In this document: positions 44,346-53,353 of the stretch, piece by piece
How positions within the stretch are numbered: the first letter of the stretch is position 1
Layout of the letters: every line of letters starts with the position of its first letter
NCBI GenBank assembly: GCA_019359675.1
Contig: JAHHGX010000004.1
Span: 20,517-84,516, forward strand
Reading direction: 5' to 3'
Length of the DNA: 64,000 nt
DNA from: Calothrix sp. FI2-JRJ7
GTDB lineage: Bacteria; Cyanobacteriota; Cyanobacteriia; Cyanobacteriales; Nostocaceae
Position numbers and translations under genes: made by a program
Notes under the pieces: generated by a model
Databases searched by the model: none
What the model saw: only the letters and a program-made list of their open reading frames with translations
Told to the model about the DNA's origin: nothing

Positions 44346-45548
44346 ATGCCGCAAGTGGTAATTGTAGGGGCAGGTCCAACTGGCGCCTCACTGGCTTTAC
44401 TTTTAGCCAAACGTGGCATTACTGTATCATTAGTCGAAGCAACTACAGATTTTCATCGAGTGTTTCGTGGTGAGGGGTTAATGCCTAGTGGACTAGATGC
44501 CCTCAAACAGATGGGTTTATCTGAGATACTACAGCAAATACCACACCGAGAATTTAGCGCTTGGGAGGTTATTTTAGGCAAAAAGACACTTTTTCGTGTT
44601 GCTGAACCGATGGAGCCGAACTTTCCACCATGTACATTAGTATCACAACCACCTTTGCTGACAGCTTTAATTGAACAAGCTCAAACATATCCAGAGTTTG
44701 AGTTTATCCAAGGAGTTCCAGTTAAAGATTTATTGCGAGTTGATGACCGGGTAGCAGGTGTAAAGCTTACAGATGGTAGAGAGATTTTTGCTGATATTAC
44801 AATTGGAGCAGATGGTCGTAACTCATTAATACGTCAACGCGCGGGTTTACATTTAGAAAAGCAACCTAAAGATATAGATATTCTTTGGTTTAAACTTGCC
44901 GATAGTCCCAAGTTTATATCCGAGAATATATTTTATGCCATTTCTAACGGAGATAGAAGCTTTGGTCTTTTTCATGGAGCAGAAGAAGGTAAGTTACATT
45001 TGTCTTGGATATTGTTTCCGCAAGATGAAATTGATCAAAAACCTGCACAATGGGCGCCTATTTTCGCTTCAGTGGCGCCAGCTTGGATGGCTGAACATAT
45101 TATAAACCACGCAGAAACTATCGAAAGACCAATTAAATTATCGGTGGTAGTCGGTCGTTGTCCTTCTTGGTATGCACCTGGTGTAATACTCCTAGGTGAT
45201 GCTGCACACCCAATGTCACCTATTCGCGCACAGGGTATTAATGTTGCATTACGCGATGTAATTGTGACAGCTAATTATCTTGTACCATTATTACAAGCCA
45301 AAGTTACAGGCGCCGAGCTTGATATAGCACTGGCAAAAATTCAAGCCGAACGTGAACCAGAAATTATCCGCGCACAGCAACTTCAATCTGAAGAAGCAGA
45401 CCAAGCTGAAATTTTGCGTAGATACAATCTTTTTCGTCCAATTATGTTTTTTGGCGCCCGCTTATTACGTCAAAGAATCCGTCACAAGTGGGTGAAGCGT
45501 CAGCATGAAATGCGCGTTGGTGTAACTCAAGTTAGTTTAATGGTGTAA
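44346..45548 (+). CDS. FAD-dependent monooxygenase
   Basis: 400 residues. PHBH-type flavin monooxygenase: GAGPTG dinucleotide motif (residues 8-13) in VVIVGAGPTGASLALLLAKRG, DG motif near IGADGRNSLIRQRAG, and the FAD ribityl motif GDAAHPMSPIRAQGIN near residue 283. Substrate is probably an aromatic or small lipid-like compound; not resolvable. Ribosome site AGGAGATGC precedes ATG 44346. It ends close to an ACGGATGTA repeat; no partner gene on the same strand. Confidence 0.9.
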   Translation: MPQVVIVGAGPTGASLALLLAKRGITVSLVEATTDFHRVFRGEGLMPSGLDALKQMGLSEILQQIPHREFSAWEVILGKKTLFRVAEPMEPNFPPCTLVSQPPLLTALIEQAQTYPEFEFIQGVPVKDLLRVDDRVAGVKLTDGREIFADITIGADGRNSLIRQRAGLHLEKQPKDIDILWFKLADSPKFISENIFYAISNGDRSFGLFHGAEEGKLHLSWILFPQDEIDQKPAQWAPIFASVAPAWMAEHIINHAETIERPIKLSVVVGRCPSWYAPGVILLGDAAHPMSPIRAQGINVALRDVIVTANYLVPLLQAKVTGAELDIALAKIQAEREPEIIRAQQLQSEEADQAEILRRYNLFRPIMFFGARLLRQRIRHKWVKRQHEMRVGVTQVSLMV

Positions 45549-45594
45549 TTTTTGCAACGAATACAACGGATGTAACGGATGTTTTCAACTGTCG

Positions 45595-47313
45595 CTATAA
45601 CGGTCGAATACTCCGATATCTATCTATACGGATATTTTTAATTACACTATGTATATGTTCGTCTGCTTCACCCAAAGTTGTTAGCAAGTGGGCGCCTAAT
45701 TCCAAAGCAGCTTCAAATTCTGGCTGTACTACTTCCTTGGCGCCCATTTGAGTGAGCAAATCAATCTCGTTATTATAATGTGAACGCGCAATTATATGCA
45801 AAGAAGGTGCAATCTTCAATGCTCGTTGTAAAAGCAAACGAGTGCTAGAAGGGTCAGGTAGTGCAATAGCCAAAGCACTGGCATTTTTTAGATGAGCTTT
45901 CTCTAATACTAACTCCGAATCTGCATCACCAAAAATATAGGGAATTTTCTGCATTCTCAAACGTTGAATTGCACCCTCACTATTCTCAATCACCAAAATT
46001 GGGTATCCTTGATTTTGAAGTATGTTGACAATGATTTGTCCAACTCTGCCGTAACCAGCTACAACAACATGACCACTTATAGTTTCTGGAATCGATAAAA
46101 GCGTTGGTTGCATCACGTTGCTTAAATACTTTGCAAATAAAGGTACTTGAATAAATTTATCAGCAAGGTAAGGAGAAATATTGAGCCAGATAGGTGTAAG
46201 CACCAAAGTAATGGCTGTTGTGCCCAATAAAAGCAAATAAGTTTTTTCTGTAATTAATCCTTGTCGCAAACCAGCCAATGCCAATACGAATGAAAATTCT
46301 CCGATTTGATTGATTCCTAAACTTGTGATAATGGCAGTTTTAATAGAATAACCAAATTTGAGAACAATGGGTAAAATAATCATTGCTTTACCCAACATTA
46401 CTAAAGTCACTAAAACCAATATCAACCCAAAGTTTTGGAACAAAACACCTGGGTTTATTAACATACCGATTGAGGCAAAGAAAAGACATGCAAAAGTATC
46501 TCGTAGCGGTAACACTTTTGCTAACGCATGATCTGAATAATCAACTCCAGAAACCATTAAACCTGCAACAAAGGCGCCCATTTCTATCGAAAGGCCCAGT
46601 TTAGCTGTAACTAATGCGACTCCTAAACATAGTGCAATTACTGTTATCAAAAACAATTCAGTATTTTCGGTTGCAGCGACGCGAGTAATTAACCCAGGTA
46701 CTATCCAACGACTAAATCCTACAGATAAAGCTAAAAAAACTATAACTTTTAATAAAGCGGCGCCTATTGCGAATACAATACTGCTAGGTTGGTTTAAAGC
46801 AGGTAACAAAGCTAACATGAACCCTAGTACCAAGTCTTGAGCAATTAAAATCGCTAACATAACTTGACCGTGGAGAGTGTAAGTCTCACCTCGTTCTGCA
46901 AGTGTTTTTAATACTACCGCTGTCGAAGAAAACGATAGAACAACTCCTAAAAAAATACCTTGGATAATTCCCTCAACCCAACCTGTTATAATTGTCAACA
47001 ATGCAACAACAGCAGTAGTCAAACCTATTTGCAATAAGCTGCCCTTCAAGGCAATATCTTTGACTCTTTTGAGTTCCGAAAGTGAAAATTCAACTCCAAG
47101 CGCAAACAACAGAAAAGCAACACCAATCGTAGCAAGAGCCTGAATTCGCGTCACATCACTAAGAAGCTTGAAACCAAATGGTCCAACAATAATTCCACTA
47201 GCTAAATAACCGAGTAAAACAGGTTGACGCAATCGGTTGACTAAATATCCCCCTAAAGCTGAAGTAGCCAAAACAGTTGTGAAATCTAGAATTAGACCAT
47301 GTTCTGCTGCCAT
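45595..47313 (-). CDS. Cation/proton antiporter with TrkA-N domain (Kef/CPA2 type)
   Basis: 572 residues. N-terminal half: 12-13 membrane helices of the CPA2 antiporter fold (EHGLILDFTTVLATSALGGYL start, VEFSLSELKR loop, and the GVDYSD segment). From about residue 410, VVVAGYGRVGQIIVNIL is a Rossmann TrkA-N domain, which binds nucleotide and gates K+ efflux in KefB/C-like transporters. So it is likely a K+/H+ or Na+/H+ antiporter. There is no TrkA-C domain. Start ATG 47313. Confidence 0.92.
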   Translation of the reverse strand: MAAEHGLILDFTTVLATSALGGYLVNRLRQPVLLGYLASGIIVGPFGFKLLSDVTRIQALATIGVAFLLFALGVEFSLSELKRVKDIALKGSLLQIGLTTAVVALLTIITGWVEGIIQGIFLGVVLSFSSTAVVLKTLAERGETYTLHGQVMLAILIAQDLVLGFMLALLPALNQPSSIVFAIGAALLKVIVFLALSVGFSRWIVPGLITRVAATENTELFLITVIALCLGVALVTAKLGLSIEMGAFVAGLMVSGVDYSDHALAKVLPLRDTFACLFFASIGMLINPGVLFQNFGLILVLVTLVMLGKAMIILPIVLKFGYSIKTAIITSLGINQIGEFSFVLALAGLRQGLITEKTYLLLLGTTAITLVLTPIWLNISPYLADKFIQVPLFAKYLSNVMQPTLLSIPETISGHVVVAGYGRVGQIIVNILQNQGYPILVIENSEGAIQRLRMQKIPYIFGDADSELVLEKAHLKNASALAIALPDPSSTRLLLQRALKIAPSLHIIARSHYNNEIDLLTQMGAKEVVQPEFEAALELGAHLLTTLGEADEHIHSVIKNIRIDRYRSIRPL

Positions 47314-47368
47314 TGTTTTTTATTTTTGGTAAAAGGAAAGCACCCTCAATACAATAATAATTATAAGT

Positions 47369-47431
47369 CGGTGCGTAACGCCACAAGCCTTTTAATTACG
47401 TTAAAATTTTTGCGTAGCGTCACGCACCCTA
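47369..47431. repeat. TAGGGTGCGTGACGC inverted repeat
   Basis: GTCGGTGCGTAACGCC on the left and TAGCGTCACGCACCCTA on the right, with an A/T-rich centre. Its last three bases (CTA, minus strand TAG) are the stop codon of the asparagine-synthetase-like gene. Confidence 0.8.
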
Positions 47432-49141
47432 CCGATTCACTTGTAACCATTTTTCTAAACTAGCCAATAACCAAAGTTTTACACCGTATCTCCTCCACGT
47501 ATCACCACGGTAGTTTAGCCAATCTTTGATTAAACTTTGATTAAAATACGGCGCCGTCATTGCGTTTCTATTTAATAATAAACTTCTGGCTTCGCGTTGC
47601 CAATATTTACGGAAACCTAGCTGAACCGGTACCATCATGCCACTTTTGGGACGATTGATAATCGCATCGGGTACTATATCCGCTACTGCTTGCTTTAAAA
47701 CCGCTTTTTCTTCGACTCCAGATAATTTATACTGTGGAGGTATTTGCATACTTAAATCTACAACCCGTTGGTCAAATAAAGGTGAAAGTCCCAATAAACC
47801 CGCAGCAGTAGTTATATTATTAACTTTAGTCAATATTTGGTCGGCGCCTTTATATTTAATATTAATCGCCATTAGTCTATTTAAATAGTTATCTTTTGAA
47901 TATAAATCTTCAGTAAATACCGATGGGGCATTACTAACTGCTTTCCATACGTCCGGTTTAAGTAGTAGCGGTAAATCAATAGCACATTTTTGGAAAGAAG
48001 TTAAATAAGCTTGTAAAGTATCTTGATTTGTAACCGAACCATATAAATTATTTATCAACATCGGTTGATTTTTGGGACCGCCAAAACAAGGGTCTCCACC
48101 TTCACCATTGAGTATTGTTTCTACATATTCGCGTGCAAGTTTAGCTACCAACAAATTTGGTACAGTTAAAGGGTCTCCTATTGGGTCATCCAAATGCGTC
48201 ATTACTTCAGACAAACGTTCCCACATATCTTTAAAAGTAATTTCGAGAATGTGATGCTGAGTTTGACAATGTTCTGCCACCAAACTCGAAAATTCTAACT
48301 CATTTGGACATTCGGCGCCGAAATGAATCGAAAAAGTATGAACTGGTGCGTTATGAAGCTTACTTACAAGTGCAGTCACACTACTAGAGTCTAAACCACC
48401 CGAAAGCAAAACTCCCACAGGTTGATTTTGAGGTAAATATTCTTTAATAACTTGGTCTAAAAGCTGCCGTAACTTTTCCCCATGCCATGATAAAGGTTTA
48501 TCACTATCAATAATTTGCTCTTTAAGTTGCCAAAAGGAATCAATTTCTCCCGAAGGTAATTTTAGTATCGTTCCTGGACGCAATTCTTTAACATCATTCC
48601 ACAAAGTTCTATCCCCAGGGACAAAAGCACAGCACAAATAATCACGCAACGCGACTACATCCAAATCTTTTGAACGATATGGTGCAAGTGTTCTTAATAA
48701 AGGCGCCAACCAACGAGCCGAACCATTAGTTGTATAGTAAATAGTACGTGAACCAGTACAATCGCGTGCTGAATATAAAATCTGTTCATCTTTATCCCAA
48801 ATTACCAGTCCAAAAATACCAACTAGTAACTTTAAAGATTCAATACCAAATTTTTCCCAAAGCTGCGCGACTAATTGAATATCATTATTTATTAAGATAT
48901 TATAAGCAACACTTAACTCTCGTCGATTACTCAACCAGACATCACCAACAACAACAAACCGTTGGTTATTGCTCAACGCAACCGCTTTACTATCGGGTGC
49001 AATAATTATAACTTTATTATCTCTCCAAAATATATTCTCTACCGAGAGTGAGTCTACACAGCCATAAGCTATCTGCCAGGTAGTTGCTACATTACACGGT
49101 GCAGCTATAGATTCACGGTTAAAAAAAGCGTTAAATAGCAT
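47429..49141 (-). CDS. Asparagine-synthetase-like enzyme without Cys2
   Basis: 570 residues. C-terminal synthetase domain with the PPi loop SGGLDSS at 247-253 (GVLLSGGLDSS) and GEGGDPCFGG. The N-terminal Ntn-like domain starts MLFNAFFNRE, so the catalytic Cys2 needed to use glutamine is missing; this is the trait of AsnB-like amide-bond formers such as beta-lactam synthetases and lasso-peptide cyclases. A second enzyme of the same kind lies at 53354. Divergent to an amidase with only 17 bp between starts. Stop is in a dispersed repeat. It could form an amide or a small ring; no precursor peptide gene was seen. Confidence 0.82.
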   Translation of the reverse strand: MLFNAFFNRESIAAPCNVATTWQIAYGCVDSLSVENIFWRDNKVIIIAPDSKAVALSNNQRFVVVGDVWLSNRRELSVAYNILINNDIQLVAQLWEKFGIESLKLLVGIFGLVIWDKDEQILYSARDCTGSRTIYYTTNGSARWLAPLLRTLAPYRSKDLDVVALRDYLCCAFVPGDRTLWNDVKELRPGTILKLPSGEIDSFWQLKEQIIDSDKPLSWHGEKLRQLLDQVIKEYLPQNQPVGVLLSGGLDSSSVTALVSKLHNAPVHTFSIHFGAECPNELEFSSLVAEHCQTQHHILEITFKDMWERLSEVMTHLDDPIGDPLTVPNLLVAKLAREYVETILNGEGGDPCFGGPKNQPMLINNLYGSVTNQDTLQAYLTSFQKCAIDLPLLLKPDVWKAVSNAPSVFTEDLYSKDNYLNRLMAINIKYKGADQILTKVNNITTAAGLLGLSPLFDQRVVDLSMQIPPQYKLSGVEEKAVLKQAVADIVPDAIINRPKSGMMVPVQLGFRKYWQREARSLLLNRNAMTAPYFNQSLIKDWLNYRGDTWRRYGVKLWLLASLEKWLQVNR

Positions 49142-49158
49142 AATGCGCTCGTCATCTT

Positions 49159-50439
49159 ATGAACCAATCCCTATACAATCTAACTCAACATTACTTAAAA
49201 AGAATTTACAAGTTAAATCCACAATTAAATGCTTTCATTACCGTTACTGAGCAAGAAGCGTTATTAACAGCAATGCAACTTGACTCAGAAATCGAAGCTG
49301 GTAAGGTCAATAGATTATTGCATGGTATACCGATAGTAATAAAAGATAATATAGATATTGCGAACATAATTACTACTGTCGGTACAGAATTGTTTCACCA
49401 ACGTACACCTGTAGTAGATGCGGATATTGTAACAAGATTAAAACAAGCAGGCGCCATTATTTTGGGTAAAACGAATTTAAGCGAGTTTGGCGCCGATATT
49501 ACAGGAAACAACCGTTTTTATGGTAACGTTCGCAGTGCGGTAAATGCGAATTATTCACCAGGTGGTTCTTCGAGTGGTACAGCTACAGCAGTTGCGGCAA
49601 ATTTATGTGTTGGTGGTATTGGTACAGATACAGGAGGTTCAATACGTGTCCCTGCTAGCTGGTCGGGAATAGTTGGGTTGCGACCTACTCAGTCTGTAAT
49701 TAGTACAGATGGTATTTTTAAACGGGCGCCAAGTTTTGATACAGTTGGTGTAATGGCAAGTAAAGTCACAGATGTAGAAATATTATTTAATGCCATTTTA
49801 CATCCACTGGCTTTACGCAATATGTCACCTTCTCCATGTACATATAAGTTAGGTGTTATTAATAACTATACATTTCGTGGAGTTGATACAGAAGTTGCCG
49901 CCGCAATTCACCGTGTTATATATAGTTGTCAACAAGCTGGCATAGAAGTTATTAATATAGAAAGTAAATTATTAAGTAATTTTAATGAAACAAATTACTC
50001 AATTATTGCTTTATACGAATTTAGCCAAGTATTGCAAGAATATCAAAATCAACATCATTTATTTGGTGAGAAAGTGAATTATGATTTACGTAAAGGCACC
50101 GCTATTTCTCGTCACAGCTACAAAAAAGCACAAAAACAAAGACAAAACGAGTCACGTGATATTAAAAATATATTCCAACAGGTTGACGCAATAATTACAC
50201 CGACTACTCCAACGACGGCGCCAAATATTCAAGCAGATGCAAAAGTATATCAATTAAATAGAAAATTTGTTCTACCGTTTAGTTATTTTGGTTTACCATG
50301 TGTATCTATACCTTGTGGACTTAACCCACAAGGTTTACCTATTGGTTTACAAATTGCCGCCAATTCCTTTCAAGATAAGTTAATCTTGAAAATAGCCGAG
50401 GATTTAGAGTCCATAATTAATTACTACTTGATAAAGTAG
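49159..50439 (+). CDS. Amidase-signature enzyme
   Basis: 426 residues. The Ser-cisSer-Lys triad is in place: Lys62 in GIPIVIKDNID, cis-Ser137 in SPGGSSSGTATAV and nucleophile Ser161 in GTDTGGSIRVPAS, with the same residue spacing as GatA. It resembles AtzE/GatA-type enzymes that hydrolyse or transfer amides; substrate unknown. Its start is only 17 bp from the divergent synthetase start, so a ribosome site is poor and the promoter must lie in the other gene. The C terminus overlaps the next gene by 23 bp on the opposite strand. Confidence 0.9.
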   Translation: MNQSLYNLTQHYLKRIYKLNPQLNAFITVTEQEALLTAMQLDSEIEAGKVNRLLHGIPIVIKDNIDIANIITTVGTELFHQRTPVVDADIVTRLKQAGAIILGKTNLSEFGADITGNNRFYGNVRSAVNANYSPGGSSSGTATAVAANLCVGGIGTDTGGSIRVPASWSGIVGLRPTQSVISTDGIFKRAPSFDTVGVMASKVTDVEILFNAILHPLALRNMSPSPCTYKLGVINNYTFRGVDTEVAAAIHRVIYSCQQAGIEVINIESKLLSNFNETNYSIIALYEFSQVLQEYQNQHHLFGEKVNYDLRKGTAISRHSYKKAQKQRQNESRDIKNIFQQVDAIITPTTPTTAPNIQADAKVYQLNRKFVLPFSYFGLPCVSIPCGLNPQGLPIGLQIAANSFQDKLILKIAEDLESIINYYLIK

Positions 50440-50935
50440 ATGGCGCCTGTGACGAGCGTTTAGGTAAAACAAACATTGTTGCTGATTTTAAGGTTTTTAT
50501 TGTGGCTTTTATAGTTTGTAAAGCGCGCTCCCAAAAGTCAGGTTTAGAAGGTTTTTTTGTAATTCCTTTACGAACCTTATTTATATTACGTGCGCTATCG
50601 ATTAAATTTACAATTGCGTCAAAAATAGCCGATGTAATTGACGAAGCTGTAAATCGTTTCGGAGTAGCAATATTTGGAGCCGTTTGAATCAAATTAATAA
50701 AATATTCGCGCATTTGTTCATCAGAAATCTCTGATTCATAACTAATGGCAATAGATGCAGCTTGAGTATTGATGCGAACCTGTGTAACTCTGGAATCTGA
50801 CTCGACTAAAGTTTTTAATTTATCAGCATATTTAGAATCTTTTGCCAGTCGATATACATGAAAACGAACACGTCCATGAATTTTGTGGGCAACATTATAA
50901 GCTATTTGATTACTTGCTGGGTTTTTGTCATTCAT
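50417..50935 (-). CDS. HMA-like domain protein
   Basis: 172 residues. HKIHGRVRFHVYRLAKDSKYADKLKTLVESDSRVTQVRINTQAAS is an HMA-like beta-alpha-beta domain without CxxC. The rest is helical, with a positively charged tail rich in serine (KRSSQAPSTLSSSN). Similar in layout to the protein at 42056. Convergent with the amidase (23 bp overlap of 3' ends). Its role is unknown; association with a metal ATPase is a guess. Confidence 0.6.
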   Translation of the reverse strand: MNDKNPASNQIAYNVAHKIHGRVRFHVYRLAKDSKYADKLKTLVESDSRVTQVRINTQAASIAISYESEISDEQMREYFINLIQTAPNIATPKRFTASSITSAIFDAIVNLIDSARNINKVRKGITKKPSKPDFWERALQTIKATIKTLKSATMFVLPKRSSQAPSTLSSSN

Positions 50936-51504
50936 ATAATATAATTTTATCTTAATTTAGTTTAATTCAATAATAATCTAATTTCGTATAAAATCATTAT
51001 TTTATCCTGTTCCTTGTGATGTATATATAATCAATCTAAAGAAATAAATTATATAAGTTTCATATATTTTTCTCTAACTAGGGGTAGAACATTTCTTCCA
51101 ACGTTCTCGCACTCTTCTAAGTGAGGATAACCTGATAAAATAAATACCGTTATTCCTAAGTTAATATACTTGACTATATATTCCGCTACCTGCTGATAAC
51201 TACCAACAATAGCCATTCCGGCGCCGCTTCTAACTATGGAAATACCTGCCCATAAATGTGGTTCAATATACCATTCGTCGGTAGAATTAGCCCGTAACTC
51301 CCATTGGCACCCTTGCCCAACACTTTCACGCTTAGTATTAGGATATTCGGTAGCACGGGCGGCTACCATTGTACTTGCATAGTTAGTTTGTGTTAGTACT
51401 GCTGTTGCTAAAGTCCAAGCTTCCAAAGTATGATGAGTAAAACCCATACCAATTAAAAGCTGCTTGAAGCCAAATTTTTCAGCAGTTCTAAATATTTTTA
51501 CTAT

Positions 51505-52396
51505 GAACCTATCCCACTAATAAAATCCTTTGAACCCATATGTGGATAGTTGCAAGGTCAAGAAAGGAATCAAAATATACTGTTTGGCGTTGCCATCGAA
51601 CACTTAGACGACGATATTTACGTTGATACCACGCTTTCGCAACGTTCTTGTTGGAACCTTGGAACTGAAATTTTAATTGGTCTACCCCTATTTTTCCTAG
51701 TTTTCCAGACACGTTTTGGTATTTGAGGTCTAATCCCCCGTCTACGTAAAGCAGCACGCTTATCTCTAGAATCATAACCTTTATCAGCCGCTAAAACCTT
51801 CAATCTTTTACGTGGTCTTCCACGTTTTAAAGTTTTAAGCTTTACCTTATCCAACAGTGGTAACACTTGTTCTCTCTCGTTTCCGTTGGCTGGAGTAGTA
51901 CAGTTAGCTAACGGCATTCCATTGCCCTCGGTAAGTGTATAAATTAAAACTCCCTTACCTTTACCACCATAAGCAATATCCTCACCTCCTCCTTTGCCAG
52001 GGGGATTCATAACCATCAATGGCTCCAAAATCCCAATTTATCAAGCCTTTCTCATCTGCGATTGCCAATATACGTGCTTTTATATGTTCAAAGGTTCCAT
52101 CTGAGTGCCACCGCTTTAACCATCGATGAGACGAGCTTTTGGATGCCCATATAACCCCCTTTGGTAAATCACACCATCGACACCCGGTAATTAGTATATA
52201 CAATAGACTATTTAATACATAGCGATACGGTACATGAGGCATTCCTTTTCCGCGCTTGGATGGTTTTTCAGGGAATACATCATTGAAAAGCTTCCATTCA
52301 AGGTCGCTTAATCCTTCAAAACGTCCAGCCATAAACAGATACACCCTTTTTGTACAAGAGTAGATTACCATATTTTGGCTTTAGTGGGATAGGTTC
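51505..52396. mobile_element. IS5-like insertion sequence
   Basis: 892 bp. Inverted ends GAACCTATCCCACT (51505-51518) and AGTGGGATAGGTTC (52383-52396). TAT flanks both sides (51502-51504, 52397-52399), a candidate target duplication. It holds a two-frame transposase. No GGCGCC inside. It sits in the LLM gene. Confidence 0.88.
51509..52332 (-). pseudogene. IS5-family transposase, frameshifted
   Basis: First frame from ATG 52332 (MAGRFEGLSDLEWKLFNDVF, the DUF4096 domain) to IDGYESPWQRRR; a second frame takes over with NPPGKGGGEDIAYGGKGKG and holds the DDE core (ADKGYDSRDKRAALRRRG). A shift here is normal for this IS type and may be programmed. A further shift after RFQQERC moves to the frame that ends AWYQRKYRRLSVRWQRQTVY; that one looks like damage, cutting off the last part of the DDE domain. 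So the copy is probably inactive. Confidence 0.8.
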
Positions 52397-52747
52397 TATA
52401 TATTCAAATTCTGGTGGACGTTCCCAAGTTGGTAATCCCAAGTAAAAACCATCACCAGAAACAGGAGCGCACCAATTAAATTCTAACTGAGGTTTAGGAG
52501 GCATATGTGGTAGAGACGCGATTCCGGAGCGTCTGTACAAAGAGATTTTATCTGAATATGCATAAAATTCTGCTTTTGTTATGGAAATAATATAGTAAAC
52601 CCATTTGGCATAAGTTAACAGGAGGTAAAGGTATTTCTAAGTGAGCAAGTTTTTTTACGGAATTGAAGCATGTCGTTCTGTAGTCGCTTTTGAAAATATG
52701 TTATAACAGCTATCTCTTCCTTTATGGTTCATTACTTTAATTATTCT

Positions 52748-53344
52748 ATGAATCAAAGATTAACCCAAGAACAACTAGACCGAATAATCGTAGAACTAGG
52801 GCGCCTAAAAGAGCGTCAAGAACAAGAACTTGAACCAGAACAAGTCAAGCAGATACTTGACGAGTTGAATTTACCGCCTGAGTTACTTGGTGAAGCGATG
52901 ACGCAAGTCGCACGCAGTCAAGCTTTGGAGGCAGAAAAACGTCGCAATAAGTTGATTTTTGGTTCTGTTGCTGCGGCTTTGGTATTAATTATAGGTAGCG
53001 GAATATTTATTTCACAGCAGCGTAGTAACACCTATGCTCGTGTAGCTGTACAAAGTGAGAAAATTACTAATACTCAAAATGGTGGAAGTAATTCTGAGTT
53101 TTTTTACCGCGTAACTCTCAAAGAGGCGCCTGTCGGTCAAAAGTTAAATTTATCTTGTAATTGGATAAATCCTAGCGGTCAAAGTGTCAAGCAAAATAGT
53201 TATGAAACAAAAAGTATTACTACGTCCGTTTGGGATACCCACTGTAAGTATGTACTTGACTCCGGCGCCGCTGTTGGTAAGTGGAAAGTACAAATGTTAT
53301 TAGATGGTAGGGTGCTTGGCGAGGAAACTTTTGAAGTAAAATAA
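52748..53344 (+). CDS. Membrane-anchored protein, unknown function
   Basis: 198 residues from ATG 52748 (MNQRLTQEQLDRIIVEL). An N-terminal helical part with repeated Glu/Gln, one membrane helix (about 70-92, LIFGSVAAALVLIIGSGIF), then an outer beta-rich domain with two Cys (LSCNWINPSG and WDTHCKYVLD) that could form a disulphide. The end GKWKVQMLLDGRVLGEETFEV resembles DUF3859-type immunoglobulin-like folds. It starts 10 bp before the synthetase gene and may be in the same operon. Alternative ATG at 52724 adds eight residues. Confidence 0.6.
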   Translation: MNQRLTQEQLDRIIVELGRLKERQEQELEPEQVKQILDELNLPPELLGEAMTQVARSQALEAEKRRNKLIFGSVAAALVLIIGSGIFISQQRSNTYARVAVQSEKITNTQNGGSNSEFFYRVTLKEAPVGQKLNLSCNWINPSGQSVKQNSYETKSITTSVWDTHCKYVLDSGAAVGKWKVQMLLDGRVLGEETFEVK

Positions 53345-53353
53345 TTTAATAAT

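Larger units (their letters stand above)
51049..52504 (-). pseudogene. Luciferase-like (LLM) monooxygenase, broken by an IS
   Basis: The 5' part (52504-52397) reads MPPKPQLEFNWCAPVSGDGF then YLGLPTWERPPEFEYI, the N terminus of an SsuD-like flavin monooxygenase. After the IS (51505-52396) the frame resumes with VKIFRTAEKFGFKQLLIGMGF, then THHTLEAWTLATAVLTQT. It next jumps to the end of the barrel (GQGCQWELRANSTDEWYIEP and LWAGISIVRSGAGMAIVGS), so about 150 middle residues are missing as well. Non-functional. It lies within a possible biosynthetic cluster. Confidence 0.75.

Noticed and set aside
47429..49141. Lasso-peptide cluster
   Set aside because: No precursor peptide, RRE or B-type leader protease was found next to the AsnB-like genes.
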